In this document: piece after piece, positions 7,515-16,952 of the stretch | Layout of the letters: every line of letters begins with the position of its first letter | Numbering within the stretch: the first letter of the stretch is position 1 | Assembly: GCA_020635715.1 (NCBI GenBank) | Contig: JACJZG010000017.1 | Coordinates: 13,651 to 77,650, forward strand | DNA: 64,000 nucleotides | Origin: Flavobacteriales bacterium | Lineage (GTDB): Bacteria; Bacteroidota; Bacteroidia; Flavobacteriales_F; PHOS-HE28 | Direction: 5' to 3' | The notes under the pieces: generated by a model | Seen by the model: the letters and a program-made list of their open reading frames with translations, nothing else | The model's database searches: none | What the model was told of the DNA's origin: nothing | Position numbers and translations under genes: made by a program

Positions 7515-9032
7515 TCACACCCGGAAACCCAGCACCAGCACATCGTCCACCGAGGGGCGTTCCTGCTGCCAGAGCTCCAGCGTATTCCGCAGGGCGCGAT
7601 GCTGTTCGCGGGCGGGCAGGTGGGCCAGTTGCGTGAAGAGCTTCTTCATGCGCGTGCGACCGAACTTCTTGTCCAGCTTCCCACCGAACTGGTCCTGGAA
7701 GCCATCGGAGCAGAGGTAGACCATATCGTCCTTCTGCAACGCCACCTGCTGCTCGTTGAATGGTTTCGGGATGCCGACATGTGCGCCCACCGGCCAGCGG
7801 TCGGCGGTGAGTTCGATCAACTCGCCCTGGCGCACGAGGTAGCCCGTGCTGAAGGCTCCGGAGAAGTGCAGCACGCCCGCGCCATGATCCACGCTGCACA
7901 AGGCCATGTCCATACCATCGCTCTGCCCGGCCTCGTTGCCCTGGCTCAAGGCGGACACCACCTCATCGCGCAATTGGCCCAGGATGGCCGCCGGTGCCGT
8001 GGTCCCGCGGTCCTGCACGATGGTCTTCATCAAGGTGCTGCCCAGGATGCTCATCAATGCCCCCGGCACACCGTGACCGGTGCAATCGGCCACGCACACC
8101 ACGGTGCGGCCATCGCGGTGGGCGCACCAATGCAGGTCGCCGCTCACGATGTCCTTGGGCCGGTTGAAGATGAAGTGCTCGCTCAGGTGGCGGTCCAGCA
8201 CCTCGGTGCGCGGCAGGAGCGCCTGCTGGATGCGCTCGCTGTAGCGGATGCTGTCGGTGAGGTCGCGGTGCGCCGCTTCGATCACCAGCTTCTGGGCGCG
8301 GGCCTGTTCAGTGCGCTCGGCCAGTTGCAGGCGCAGGAGGATCTCGCGCTTGGCCAGGCGGTAGCGGTTCTGGCAGAGCAGGGTGGAGATGACGAGCACG
8401 CAGGTGAAGAGCGTACCTCCGTTGGCCATCACCTCCGCCGTGGTCATGTTGCTATTGGCGCGCAGGGACCACACGTTGGCGAGCACGGTCACGACCACCA
8501 CGAGCAAGGACCAACGCAAGGGCCAGAAGGCGATCATGGACGCCCCCACGAAGAGCACCGCGTACGCCAGCGTATGCATCTGGAAGAGCTCCGGTCCCAT
8601 GTGGCCCCACATGTAGGCGTTCTCCAAGCTGATCAGGAGGTAGGGCACGAGCAGGAAGGTGCGCGGATCCAGCCGCAGGCGCTGCCTGCCCAACAAGGCG
8701 AGGATGATGAGCCCGCTCACCACCAGCCGGATCACCGCGAAACCCACCCAATGGGTAGGGATCACGGCCAGGTCGTTCAGGATGAAGACCGGGTTGAGCA
8801 GTGCCGCCACCCACCCGCCGGTGACATGGTAGCGCCAGGCGATGGTGTCCATCTCGGCGCGCCATGGTTCCGCCGGTTGGCGAGCGGACCGCGCCTGCGA
8901 CCACCTCGAAAGGAAACCGGGAAGGGCGATCCTGGGACGCGGCGCAGCGAGCCGCTCGGTCAACGACATGCGCGGTATACGTGGGGCAGGGGCGGTGGGT
9001 TCGTTGGATATGCGTGCGTGTCGGGCAGGCAT
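7515..9032 (-). CDS. Membrane-anchored PP2C/SpoIIE-family serine phosphatase
   Basis: A 505-aa protein with about six hydrophobic segments in residues 75-235 (VVSGLIILALLG, LLVVVVTVLANVWSL, LFTCVLVISTLL). A helical linker (AKREILLRLQLAERTEQARAQK) then leads to a SpoIIE-type phosphatase domain at about 270-505. Metal-binding motifs are clear: RPKDIVSGDLHW, VADCTGHGVPGALMS, DGMDMALCSVD and YLCSDGFQDQFGG. Such proteins usually dephosphorylate an anti-anti-sigma factor or another partner in response to a membrane-sensed signal; no partner gene is adjacent. In-frame Met codons at residues 22 and 61 are alternative starts. Confidence 0.88.
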   Translation of the reverse strand: MPARHARISNEPTAPAPRIPRMSLTERLAAPRPRIALPGFLSRWSQARSARQPAEPWRAEMDTIAWRYHVTGGWVAALLNPVFILNDLAVIPTHWVGFAVIRLVVSGLIILALLGRQRLRLDPRTFLLVPYLLISLENAYMWGHMGPELFQMHTLAYAVLFVGASMIAFWPLRWSLLVVVVTVLANVWSLRANSNMTTAEVMANGGTLFTCVLVISTLLCQNRYRLAKREILLRLQLAERTEQARAQKLVIEAAHRDLTDSIRYSERIQQALLPRTEVLDRHLSEHFIFNRPKDIVSGDLHWCAHRDGRTVVCVADCTGHGVPGALMSILGSTLMKTIVQDRGTTAPAAILGQLRDEVVSALSQGNEAGQSDGMDMALCSVDHGAGVLHFSGAFSTGYLVRQGELIELTADRWPVGAHVGIPKPFNEQQVALQKDDMVYLCSDGFQDQFGGKLDKKFGRTRMKKLFTQLAHLPAREQHRALRNTLELWQQERPSVDDVLVLGFRV

Positions 9033-9096
9033 CGCGACCCGGAGAGGGGGACTGTTCCAGCATCAGGCTGGACCCGGATCACATCCATAGGAACAA

Positions 9097-9123
9097 GAAC
9101 GGCGGAGCATCGCCCCGCCGTTC
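9097..9123 (-). terminator. Hairpin terminator of the gene at 9141
   Basis: A perfect 9-bp stem GAACGGCGG/CCGCCGTTC with a 9-nt loop, 18 bp after the minus-strand stop. On that strand it is followed by TTGTTCCT, a partial T-rich tail. Confidence 0.65.
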
Positions 9124-9140
9124 CCGCGTGTTCCGTGCGC

Positions 9141-9701
9141 TTACTTCTTGGGTTTCTCGCCCGGGCCGGGCATCATGCCCAGCTGTTGCATCATCTTGGC
9201 CTCCTCCCAATAGCCCCAATGGTCGGTGGCCTTGTTATCGCTGTTGAACTTGATGACGTCCACACCGTTCACATCCATCGTCTTGCCCGTGGCCTTCATG
9301 TCCGGGCCCATGTCGCCGGTGTTCGTCCCCTTCATGTTGTAGTGCACCATCATCATGTCATCGCCGTGGGCGATGGAGATGACGCTCATCTTGGTGTCGG
9401 GGAAACCGGCGTGGTGCATGGCCAGCATCTGTTTCATGTAGTCGATGCCGCTGCCTTCCATGCCGGGAGGCGGGGTGTGCTCCACCACGTTCGCATCCAC
9501 GTACTTCTCGATGCCTTCGCTGTTGCCGCTCTCGAACATGGCGAAGATGGCGCGTACGCCTTCCTCACGTGCCGCGTGCATGGCCTGTTGCGCACTGTCC
9601 GCGCTCAGCATGGCTTGGTGATCCGTCATCATCCTGTCGTGCTCCGGGCTGGAGCCACCACCACACGCACCAAGGAGGATCAGGGGTAGACCGAGGAACA
9701 A
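9141..9701 (-). CDS. SnoaL-like lipoprotein
   Basis: A 186-aa protein with a lipoprotein signal ending in a lipobox-type LILLGAC near residue 13. The mature part resembles SnoaL/NTF2-like ester cyclase folds: an N-terminal helix (REEGVRAIFAMFESGNSEGIEKYV), NVVEHTPPPGMEG, GIDYMKQMLAMHHAGFPDTKM, a strand VISIAHGDDMMMVHYNMKG, and DVIKFNSDNKATDHWGYWE. Such domains are small pockets with varied roles, so no substrate can be named. The only available start is TTG at 9701; an in-frame TGA lies six codons upstream. It ends in a Lys/Pro tail. Confidence 0.7.
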   Translation of the reverse strand: MFLGLPLILLGACGGGSSPEHDRMMTDHQAMLSADSAQQAMHAAREEGVRAIFAMFESGNSEGIEKYVDANVVEHTPPPGMEGSGIDYMKQMLAMHHAGFPDTKMSVISIAHGDDMMMVHYNMKGTNTGDMGPDMKATGKTMDVNGVDVIKFNSDNKATDHWGYWEEAKMMQQLGMMPGPGEKPKK

Positions 9702-9799
9702 TTGCTTATTTACGGGTCAGGGGTTTTGGTGATCGTATGCGAAAGCTAAGGCCATGTGCCCGGAATGCAAGTCCGGTCGGCCCTTTCGTGCAGGTCGTG

Positions 9800-9807
9800 T
9801 ACCTTCA
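9800..9807 (+). promoter_or_regulatory. -7 promoter element TACCTTCA
   Basis: Matches the Bacteroidota -7 element TAnnTTTG at six of eight positions counting the free n's as matches. It ends 7 nt before ATG 9815, so transcription would start at or next to the start codon. Confidence 0.45.
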
Positions 9808-9814
9808 TTCCACC

Positions 9815-11359
9815 ATGCGCCACCACCAACTCTCCCTTGCGTGCTCCCTTGCGCTCTGTCCGCTCCTCACCAGCGCACAGCCCGGAACCCTTGATCCCTC
9901 CTTCTCCGGCGACGGTCTCTTCCTCTCCGGCCTCTTCACCGGCAACGACTTCGGCCGGGCCGTGGTGGTGCAGCCCGATGGGGCGGTGCTGCTGGCCGGG
10001 AACGCCGTGGTCGATGGCCTCTCGCGTTTCGGCGTCCTGCGCACCTTGACCAACGGCGAGCTCGACACCGCTTTCGATGAGGACGGCTATACCACCATCG
10101 CCTTCAACGAGCAGAACGATGCCTGCTTCGCCATGGCCCGCCAGGCGAATGGTGGGATCCTGCTGGCCGGCTACAGCAACAACGGCCTGCAGAACGACCT
10201 GGCGCTCGCGCGGCTCACGGCGGATGGCGCGCCGGATCCCAGCTTCGGCGGTGCGGGCACGGTGGTGGTGAGCTATGCGCCCCTCAGCATCGAGCTGTAT
10301 GCGGTGGCCCTACAACCCGACGGGCGCATCGTGGTGGCCGGCAACGCCTTCGACGGAGTGCAGGGCGATCTCTTCGTGGCGCGTTTCAACACCGACGGCT
10401 CGCCGGATACCGCCTTCAACGGCACGGGTCATGTGACAAAGGATGTGGGTGACAATGCCGTGGGCTATGGGCTCGCGGTGCTCCCCGATGGCAGGTTGGT
10501 GGTGGCGGGCTATCGCGAGACCAGCGCGGGACCGGACCTGCTGCTTGCGCGGTACGCGAGCGATGGCAGCCTGGACGCGTCCTTCGGGACCGATGGGCTC
10601 GTGACCACCGACCTCGGACAGTTCTGGGAGCGCATCCGCGCGATCACCATCGATGCGGACGGATCGATCGTCTGCGTGGGCACGGTGGGCACCTCCTTCG
10701 CCATGATGGATGTGCTCGTGGGGCGATATCTGGCCAACGGCGATCCGGACCCCTCCTTCGATGTGGACGGTGTGCTCAGCATTGATGTGGCCGGTGGTGC
10801 GGAGGAAGGCACGGACATCCTGTTGCAGCCGGATGGACGCATCCTCGTCTGTGGTTCGGGTGAAGTGAGTGGGCGGGCGCGGGTGCTGTTGGCGCGCCTG
10901 GAACAGACCGGCGCCCTGGACGCCAGCTTCGGTACGGACGGCCTGGTGCTCACCGACGTGGCGAGCGGTGATGACTACGCAGCGGCGTTGGCATTGGCGC
11001 CGGACGGGAAGATCGTGGTGGGCGGCACCAATTCAGGCGGCCTCGGTTCGGATGCCCTGCTGGCGCGGTATTTCAGCGGCCTGCCCATCGGAATGGAGGA
11101 AGTGGTCGCAGAGGATCAGCCCCTCCACCTGTGGCCGGTGCCTGCGGTGGATGAAGTATGTGTGGCCTCCACGTCCAGTGATCCATCCGCACGCCTGCGC
11201 ATCCTCGCGGCCAATGGTGACCTGGTATGGGAGCAACACTTCGGAACCACGCCGGTCAAGCGCATCGACATCACTTCACTCGTCCCGGGGAATTATGAAG
11301 TGCAGGTGTCGCACCGGTCGGGCACGAGCGCAGGACGCTTCGTGAAGCTGGAGCGCTGA
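9815..11359 (+). CDS. Secreted T9SS-cargo protein with delta-60 repeats
   Basis: A 514-aa secreted protein. A signal peptide (SLACSLALCPLLTSA) is followed by a chain of roughly 55-60-residue repeats with the delta-60 signature: PGTLDPSF at the start of a unit, VVQPDGAVLLAG, VALQPDGRIVVAGN and LLQPDGRILVCG, typical of beta-propeller-like surface proteins. The last 80 residues (LHLWPVPAVDEVCV ... VKRIDITSLVPGNYEVQVSH) form a type-A T9SS sorting domain, implying export across the outer membrane and cleavage of the tail. ATG 9815 is preferred because it opens the signal peptide directly after a -7 box. Confidence 0.88.
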   Translation: MRHHQLSLACSLALCPLLTSAQPGTLDPSFSGDGLFLSGLFTGNDFGRAVVVQPDGAVLLAGNAVVDGLSRFGVLRTLTNGELDTAFDEDGYTTIAFNEQNDACFAMARQANGGILLAGYSNNGLQNDLALARLTADGAPDPSFGGAGTVVVSYAPLSIELYAVALQPDGRIVVAGNAFDGVQGDLFVARFNTDGSPDTAFNGTGHVTKDVGDNAVGYGLAVLPDGRLVVAGYRETSAGPDLLLARYASDGSLDASFGTDGLVTTDLGQFWERIRAITIDADGSIVCVGTVGTSFAMMDVLVGRYLANGDPDPSFDVDGVLSIDVAGGAEEGTDILLQPDGRILVCGSGEVSGRARVLLARLEQTGALDASFGTDGLVLTDVASGDDYAAALALAPDGKIVVGGTNSGGLGSDALLARYFSGLPIGMEEVVAEDQPLHLWPVPAVDEVCVASTSSDPSARLRILAANGDLVWEQHFGTTPVKRIDITSLVPGNYEVQVSHRSGTSAGRFVKLER

Positions 11360-11890
11360 GCGGTTCTTTTCACCTACAGGCATATCCGATGCGCCGGTCG
11401 CGCACACTTGGCGCCTGTTCAGCCGCCGCCGAACAATGGCGGTCACAAAAAGGACGTGCTGGATGGGGATCCGATCTTCCTGCGGCCACGCCCAAGCCAA
11501 TGTATCCAACAGTCCGGGCGAGCAGGGGCACGATCATGGGATCGAGCAAGCTGCTCATCGGTCATGGACTACGATACCTCCGACAGGCCACACGCGTTGC
11601 CGACGGATGCGGCGTGACTGGTCCTGCTCGCGATCCGCTGGTTCGGCACTGTGGTCATTCTTCGCGAAAGGGGGCGTGATCTGCACACCGCGCTGGCCAG
11701 GCGCGTGTGTGCGGTATTTCCCCGCCCCCGCACCCACCATGGTCCGCGCGCCGGGGCATGGGGGCGCTCGATCACGGTGCGTGCATGGCCTCATAACGCG
11801 CTACGATCCATGGCATGGTCGGTGTACCAGTTGAAAGGCTTCCTCACGCATGGGGAAGTGCTTCATTCCAACCCAAACCCTTTTAACCTC
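11360..11890. other. Gene-free stretch
   Basis: About 530 bp between the delta-60 protein and the OB-fold-like protein. The short open frames here have no protein-like composition. I see no repeat, hairpin or recognisable promoter. Confidence 0.4.
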
Positions 11891-12520
11891 ATGATCATGC
11901 GTACCTACACCCTCTTATCGGCCGCTTTGCTGGCCACCACCTTGTTCGCTCAAAAGGAGACCACCATGCCGAATGGCCTGCCCAAGAGCGCCACGGACGG
12001 TTCCTGGATCGGGATCTCTGGCACCGTGGAATCGACCAGCACCGGTTCCTTTGTCCTCGACTACGGAGAGGGCCACATCAACGTATCCGTTGATCCAGAT
12101 GCCGCGAACCCGCACAAGTTCAAAGCCAACGAGGCGGTCACCGTTTATGGCATCGTGGATGACGGCTTCTTCACGAAGTCGTCCATCATGGCCAGTTCGG
12201 TCTACCTCGACAGCCAGAAGACCTACAGCTGCTCCACCTCGGGCACTCCGGAGATCCTGGCCAGTTTCGTGCCCAACGTTTACACCGGTACGCTCATCCA
12301 CGGCCGTGTTCAGAAGGTGAGCGGCACCAAGGTCACGGTGGACGAGGGCGCTCGCATGATGACCGTGGACCTGACGGCGGTGAAGGATAAGCTGAAGAAC
12401 GAAAAGGGCGAGATCACAGTGCACGAAGGTGATGTGATCACGGCTGTGGGGGTGATGGACAAGGGCTTCTTCACCGGGCGTGAGTTGAAGGCCAGCTCCG
12501 TGGATGTGATGCACTTCTAA
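11891..12520 (+). CDS. Exported protein with two OB-fold-like repeats
   Basis: A protein of 209 aa with a signal peptide (TYTLLSAALLATTLFAQ). The mature part holds two similar beta-rich halves, each with the order small barrel strand, acidic turn, V-V-YGIVDDGFFT or VGVMDKGFFT, then KASSV. The repeated VxGxxDxGFFT-SSV pattern suggests duplicated OB-fold (YgiW/YdeI-like) domains, but family assignment is tentative. ATG 11891 and ATG 11897 are both possible starts. A 7-bp hairpin follows the stop. Confidence 0.6.
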   Translation: MIMRTYTLLSAALLATTLFAQKETTMPNGLPKSATDGSWIGISGTVESTSTGSFVLDYGEGHINVSVDPDAANPHKFKANEAVTVYGIVDDGFFTKSSIMASSVYLDSQKTYSCSTSGTPEILASFVPNVYTGTLIHGRVQKVSGTKVTVDEGARMMTVDLTAVKDKLKNEKGEITVHEGDVITAVGVMDKGFFTGRELKASSVDVMHF

Positions 12521-12525
12521 GGCTT

Positions 12526-12546
12526 CTGCTGGCGGGAGCCCAGCAG
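12526..12546 (+). terminator. Hairpin after the OB-fold-like gene
   Basis: A 7-bp stem CTGCTGG/CCAGCAG with a 7-nt loop, beginning 6 nt after the stop codon at 12520. There is only a weak T-rich tail. Confidence 0.5.
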
Positions 12547-12776
12547 GCAGTTCTGGCGGTATAAGGACCCGAAGCGAACTTACCCGCATAGGTGGATCAT
12601 GGACGTGGCAGGGAAGGGTGGAGGAATGCCTCCAGGCCGCTGCCATCCGCGTCCATCGGTGTTCACCGGTGGTTCTGCCGACCATCGGAGCGCCGCCCGG
12701 CCTGACCTGCTGATCCCCGCGCGTTGATCCTGTGCGACGCCGTTCCCTGCTACCTTCCCTGCGGCCAAGCCCTGAC

Positions 12777-15302
12777 ATGCCAGCGAATCCGTTCCCGTTC
12801 AATGGACTCTCCGATGCGGAGGTCGCTACGGCGCGACAGGCACACGGGACCAACGTGCTCGAGGCTCCCAGCAGCGGCGGGCTGTGGAAGGCGTTGTTGA
12901 AGATGGTGACGGAACCCATGTTCCTGCTGCTGCTTGTGGCGGCCACCATCTACTTCCTGCTGGGTGAACTGAGCGAAGCTTTCTTCATGCTCGGTGCCAT
13001 CGTGCTCATCAGCACCATTTCCCTCTACCAGGAACAGCGTCGCCGCCGCGCCCTCGAAGCCCTCCAGGCCTTCACCCACCCCGTCGCACGGACCATCCGC
13101 AACGATCAGGTGGTGGAACTGCCCACGGCCGATCTCGTGGTGGGCGATCATGTGGTGGTGTCCGAAGGAGAACTGGTGCCAGCGGATGGTGAGGTGGTGC
13201 AGGCCAACGACTTCGCCGTGAACGAGTCCATCCTCACCGGCGAAGCCTTCAGCGTCACCAAGGAGGTAAGCGCGGACAAGGCCGGTCGCGTTTACCGGGG
13301 CACACAGGCCGTGGGCGGGCTCGCCGTAGTGCGCATCACCGCCGTGGGGCCGGCCACGGAGATCGGACGCATCGGCAGCTCGGTGGCCGGCATGCAGGAC
13401 GTGCGCTCACCGCTCGAGCGTCAGATCCAGCGCTTCGTACGCCAGATGGCCATCGTGGGCGCCATCTTCTTCCTCATCGTCTGGGGCCTCAACTTCCTCA
13501 GCTCCCACAGCTGGTTGGACAGCTTGCTCAAGGGCCTCACACTGGCCATGAGCATCCTCCCCGAGGAGATCCCCGTGGCCTTCACCACCTTCATGGCCCT
13601 GGGCGCCTGGCGCATGATGCGGCTCGGTGTACTTGTGAAGGATGCCAGGACCGTTGAGACCCTGGGTGCCGCCACCGTCATCTGCACGGACAAGACCGGT
13701 ACCATCACCGAGAACCGCATGGAACTCGTGGCCGTGCGACCACCCGGGATGGCGGCACCGCTGCCCGCCGGCCAATGGACCGGTGCGGAAGCCCGCAAGC
13801 TCATCACCACCGCCATGTGGGCCAGCGAGCCGGTGCCCTTCGATCCCATGGAGATCGCCTTGCACGCGGCCTATGCCAGCCTGCCCGGGGAGGATCGTCG
13901 ACCCACCTTCCGCATGGTGCATGAGTATCCGCTCGGCGGCAAACCGCCCATGATGACGCACGTCTTCGCCAACGACATGGGGGAGCGCATCATCGCTGCC
14001 AAGGGAGCGCCAGAAGCCATCCTTGCCTGCAGCGATCTGGATGATGCCGGCCGCAGCGCGGTCATGGCCGAGGTGGAAGCCTTCGCCGGGCAGGGCTACC
14101 GCCTGCTGGCCGTGGGCGAGGCCCGCTGGACCGGAGAGGAGTGGCCCGCTGAACAGCAACACTTCACCTTCCACTACCTCGGCCTCGTGGCCTTCCACGA
14201 TCCGCCCAAGAAGAACATCGCATCCGTATTCGCCAGCTTCCGCGAAGCAGGCATCCGCACCCTCATCATCACCGGTGACAATGCCATCACCGCCACGGCC
14301 ATCGCCCGGCAGGTGGGTTTCCGCATCAGCGGGGAGCCGGTGAACGGGGAGGCGGTGCAGGGCATGGACGAGGAGACCTTGGGCCGGATGGTGCGTGAGC
14401 GCAACCTCTTCACCCGCATGTTCCCCGAGGCCAAGTTGCGCGTGGTGAAGGCGCTGAAGGCGCAGGGTGAAGTGGTGGCCATGACCGGCGACGGCGTGAA
14501 CGACGGACCTGCGCTCAAGGCCGCGCACATCGGCATCGCCATGGGCAGGCGTGGGAGCGAGCTGGCGAAGGAAGCCGCGGCCTTGGTGCTGCTGGATGAT
14601 GACCTCGGCCACATGGTGGACGCCGTGGCGCAGGGCCGCCGCATCTACGGCAACCTGAAGAAGGCCATCCGGTACATCATCAGCATCCACATCCCGATCA
14701 TCCTCACGGTGGCCTTGCCGCTGATGCTCGGCTGGCTCTACCCCAACCTTTTCACGCCGGTGCACGTGATCTTTCTGGAGCTGTTGATGGGTCCCACGTG
14801 CAGCATCGCCTATGAGAGTGAACCGCTTGAGTCCGGCAGCATGAAGTGTCCTCCGCGCCGCATGGACCAAACCTTCCTATCCTGGACCGAACTGCGCACG
14901 AGTTTGGCGCAGGGCCTCGTGATCACGGTGGCCATGCTGGGCTGTTACCAGCTCGCCCTGCAGCAACAGCTGGGGGAGGAGGGCACACGCACCTTCGTCT
15001 TCACGGCCCTGGTGGTCGCCAACATCGGTCTTACCCTCGTGAACCGATCCTTTGAGCATTCGGTGTGGCGCACCCTGCGTTATCCCAATCCACTGCTGGC
15101 CGCCATCCTTGGTGGCACGGTCGCCATCCTGCTGCTGCTGCTCTACGTGCCGCTGTTCCGCGACTTCTTCCAGCTCATCACCCCCGACCTCGGACTACTG
15201 GTGACCGCCGTGTTGATGGGTATGGCCAGTGTGCTCTGGTATGAAGGGGTGAAAGCGTGGAAACGGAAGAAGGCATCCGTCCCTCCGAAATGGGCGGTCT
15301 GA
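12777..15302 (+). CDS. P-type cation-transporting ATPase (P2-like)
   Basis: An integral membrane ATPase of 841 aa that pumps a cation at the cost of ATP. The phosphorylation motif DKTGT starts at D305, the actuator motif TGE lies at about 154-156, and the hinge motif GDGVND at about 571. The M4 motif PEEIPVA (about 262-268) is typical of bacterial calcium-ATPase-like P2 pumps, and ten hydrophobic segments are arranged 4+6. No heavy-metal-binding N-terminal domain is present. The ion, calcium or another, cannot be told from sequence alone. A TACCTTCC box at 12751-12758 may be the -7 element. ATG 12777 starts the conserved N-terminal region (GLSDAEVATARQAHG). Confidence 0.92.
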   Translation: MPANPFPFNGLSDAEVATARQAHGTNVLEAPSSGGLWKALLKMVTEPMFLLLLVAATIYFLLGELSEAFFMLGAIVLISTISLYQEQRRRRALEALQAFTHPVARTIRNDQVVELPTADLVVGDHVVVSEGELVPADGEVVQANDFAVNESILTGEAFSVTKEVSADKAGRVYRGTQAVGGLAVVRITAVGPATEIGRIGSSVAGMQDVRSPLERQIQRFVRQMAIVGAIFFLIVWGLNFLSSHSWLDSLLKGLTLAMSILPEEIPVAFTTFMALGAWRMMRLGVLVKDARTVETLGAATVICTDKTGTITENRMELVAVRPPGMAAPLPAGQWTGAEARKLITTAMWASEPVPFDPMEIALHAAYASLPGEDRRPTFRMVHEYPLGGKPPMMTHVFANDMGERIIAAKGAPEAILACSDLDDAGRSAVMAEVEAFAGQGYRLLAVGEARWTGEEWPAEQQHFTFHYLGLVAFHDPPKKNIASVFASFREAGIRTLIITGDNAITATAIARQVGFRISGEPVNGEAVQGMDEETLGRMVRERNLFTRMFPEAKLRVVKALKAQGEVVAMTGDGVNDGPALKAAHIGIAMGRRGSELAKEAAALVLLDDDLGHMVDAVAQGRRIYGNLKKAIRYIISIHIPIILTVALPLMLGWLYPNLFTPVHVIFLELLMGPTCSIAYESEPLESGSMKCPPRRMDQTFLSWTELRTSLAQGLVITVAMLGCYQLALQQQLGEEGTRTFVFTALVVANIGLTLVNRSFEHSVWRTLRYPNPLLAAILGGTVAILLLLLYVPLFRDFFQLITPDLGLLVTAVLMGMASVLWYEGVKAWKRKKASVPPKWAV

Positions 15303-15308
15303 CCTTCT

Positions 15309-15359
15309 GGTCATCTGATCAGATCATCTCATTTTCTCATTTTCTGATCATCTGATCGC
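15309..15359. repeat. Short GATC-rich imperfect inverted repeat
   Basis: CTGATCAGATCATC and CTGATCATCTGATC surround two copies of TCATTTTC. The arms are near-complementary with mismatches. It lies directly after the P-type ATPase stop. Confidence 0.4.
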
Positions 15360-15384
15360 TACTCCACCGCACCAACGCCGAAGG

Positions 15385-15638
15385 CTACGGCCCCGTAACC
15401 ACCACCTTCCCGCCCGCCAGCCACTTCGCCGCATCGCGCAGGTGCAGGTAGTACAAGCCGCTGGGCAAGCCGCTAACATCCAGTTGGCCGCGTAGTTCGG
15501 AGGTATTGGTTGGTACTTGCTCACGCAGCACCTCCTTGCCTTGCGCATCCAGCAGCAGGGCTTGCGCCGAACCTTCCAGCCGGTAACCCTCGGGTAGCGC
15601 CAGGCTCACCTGCACCCGTTCATGGGCCGGGGCTATCT
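15385..15638 (-). pseudogene. Remnant of a T9SS-cargo gene (C-terminal sorting domain only)
   Basis: About 80 codons encode a clear type-A T9SS sorting tail: YRLEGSAQALLLDAQGKEVL, QLDVSGLPSGLYYLHLRD, KVVVTGP. Upstream in this frame comes a TAG (15637-15639) and then the end of the AAA ATPase gene; no start, signal peptide or cargo domain is attached. The body of the original gene is missing, as if replaced or removed when the ATPase gene arrived. Confidence 0.7.
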
Positions 15639-16919
15639 ATACTTCCAATTGCGGATGCGTGTGTAGACCTTGAAGACGGGGTCAGTGAATCTGTAGTACT
15701 GCTCTCGCACTTTGACAAGAACGGCAAGAGTCAACTCACCCTGCGGCTGGGTTAATTCCTTCATCAACTGCGAAGGATTCGAAACTTCCAAGTCCTTTGC
15801 TGACTTATACACAGATTCCGTAAAAATCTCATCAGCATCTTCCTCAGCGAACAGCTTGAGCAGTAACTCACGTTGTGGAGACGATTTGACGGCTTGATGA
15901 TAGATGTCCTCATATATAGTGTTTAGTCGTCCGTCACAAATTTGTTTGTTCAATTTATCAATGGATGCTCCATCAATTTCCTTTTTACCTTCCTCAAATG
16001 CGTCGAGGAGTGCTTGTTTTCCTAGTAGATGGATGAAATAGGGAAACCCTTCGGCTTGATTCGATATTACCTCCTTGGCCCCCGATGTAAATACAATAGA
16101 GTTTGATATATGGTGTTCAGCCCTTTTGATAATACCAAGCAATTCTTCCTTCGGCATCTTCTCAACCTCTATGGAATGTAATTGACGCCCTATTGAGGTG
16201 TGATTTACAATAAGCTCGGTGATAGAATTAGCTATTCCGCATATGCCAAACTTGACAATATCATCAGAGCATGTCTTTACGAGTGAAGAAAATCCTGTTT
16301 TGTCTTTAATAACATCAAATTCGTCTACGAGTAATAGAATGCCTGATTTGGATTGGTTGTCTTTTTTGACAATTCCCAGAATGGTCTTGAACTGCTGAAC
16401 TAGGTCATCGGAGAGGTGAGTGGAGTATGATATTTCCTCAGATCCACTTGCTTCAATTCCGAAACCCATGAGTCTGGCTGCACCTCCAGCATTGAACACC
16501 TCTTTGATCTGTTCAATTTTACGGTCACCAGTTTTTGTATAGGAAAACAGCGACGCATTATTGTTGTCTCCAAACAAGAAACGTTTGATGAGGTCTGACG
16601 TGTCTCTAACGTATTGATCGGCACTGATATAGATCACTATAAAATCGAATGGTTTGCTCGGCAGAAATCTATTGAGCTTAAGCATCTTGGGTAGAATGGT
16701 GCTGCCCGTTGCAATAAGCCTAATCTGTTGTGCTATGCTCGACTTACCTACCCCTCGAAGTCCATGTATGGCAATAAAGCTGCCTTCTTCCTGTAGGGCA
16801 AGGATTCCCTTCCTAATCTCATCCTGTCTTCCTACGAAGAACTCAGGGTCCGTTATCTCTCGCGATGGATAGAATGCCGTTTGTATTTCATCAATCTTCA
16901 TGACCGTAATGTTAGACAA
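15633..16919 (-). CDS. AAA ATPase (archaeal/ORC-Cdc6-like)
   Basis: A protein of 428 aa. FFVGRQDEI precedes the Walker A motif GLRGVGKSS (about 54-62); Walker B is ILLLVDEFD (about 197-205). The later part (LLKLFAEEDADEIF, QLMKELTQPQGELT, YYRFTDPVFKVY) looks like the C-terminal winged helix of ORC/STAND-like NTPases. Such single ATPases are found in phage-related and defence loci, but the role here is unknown. The gene is much AT-richer than both neighbours, consistent with recent transfer, and it lies over the stump of a T9SS gene. MKIDEIQ, six residues in, is an alternative start. Confidence 0.75.
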   Translation of the reverse strand: MSNITVMKIDEIQTAFYPSREITDPEFFVGRQDEIRKGILALQEEGSFIAIHGLRGVGKSSIAQQIRLIATGSTILPKMLKLNRFLPSKPFDFIVIYISADQYVRDTSDLIKRFLFGDNNNASLFSYTKTGDRKIEQIKEVFNAGGAARLMGFGIEASGSEEISYSTHLSDDLVQQFKTILGIVKKDNQSKSGILLLVDEFDVIKDKTGFSSLVKTCSDDIVKFGICGIANSITELIVNHTSIGRQLHSIEVEKMPKEELLGIIKRAEHHISNSIVFTSGAKEVISNQAEGFPYFIHLLGKQALLDAFEEGKKEIDGASIDKLNKQICDGRLNTIYEDIYHQAVKSSPQRELLLKLFAEEDADEIFTESVYKSAKDLEVSNPSQLMKELTQPQGELTLAVLVKVREQYYRFTDPVFKVYTRIRNWKYR

Positions 16920-16952
16920 TCCAAGTGGATATCCTGCTAGCAGCTACGGACC

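Noticed and set aside
7404..9689. Plus-strand open frame of 761 codons
   Set aside because: It overlaps the phosphatase and SnoaL-like genes antisense, is His/Gly/Val-rich and has no family resemblance.
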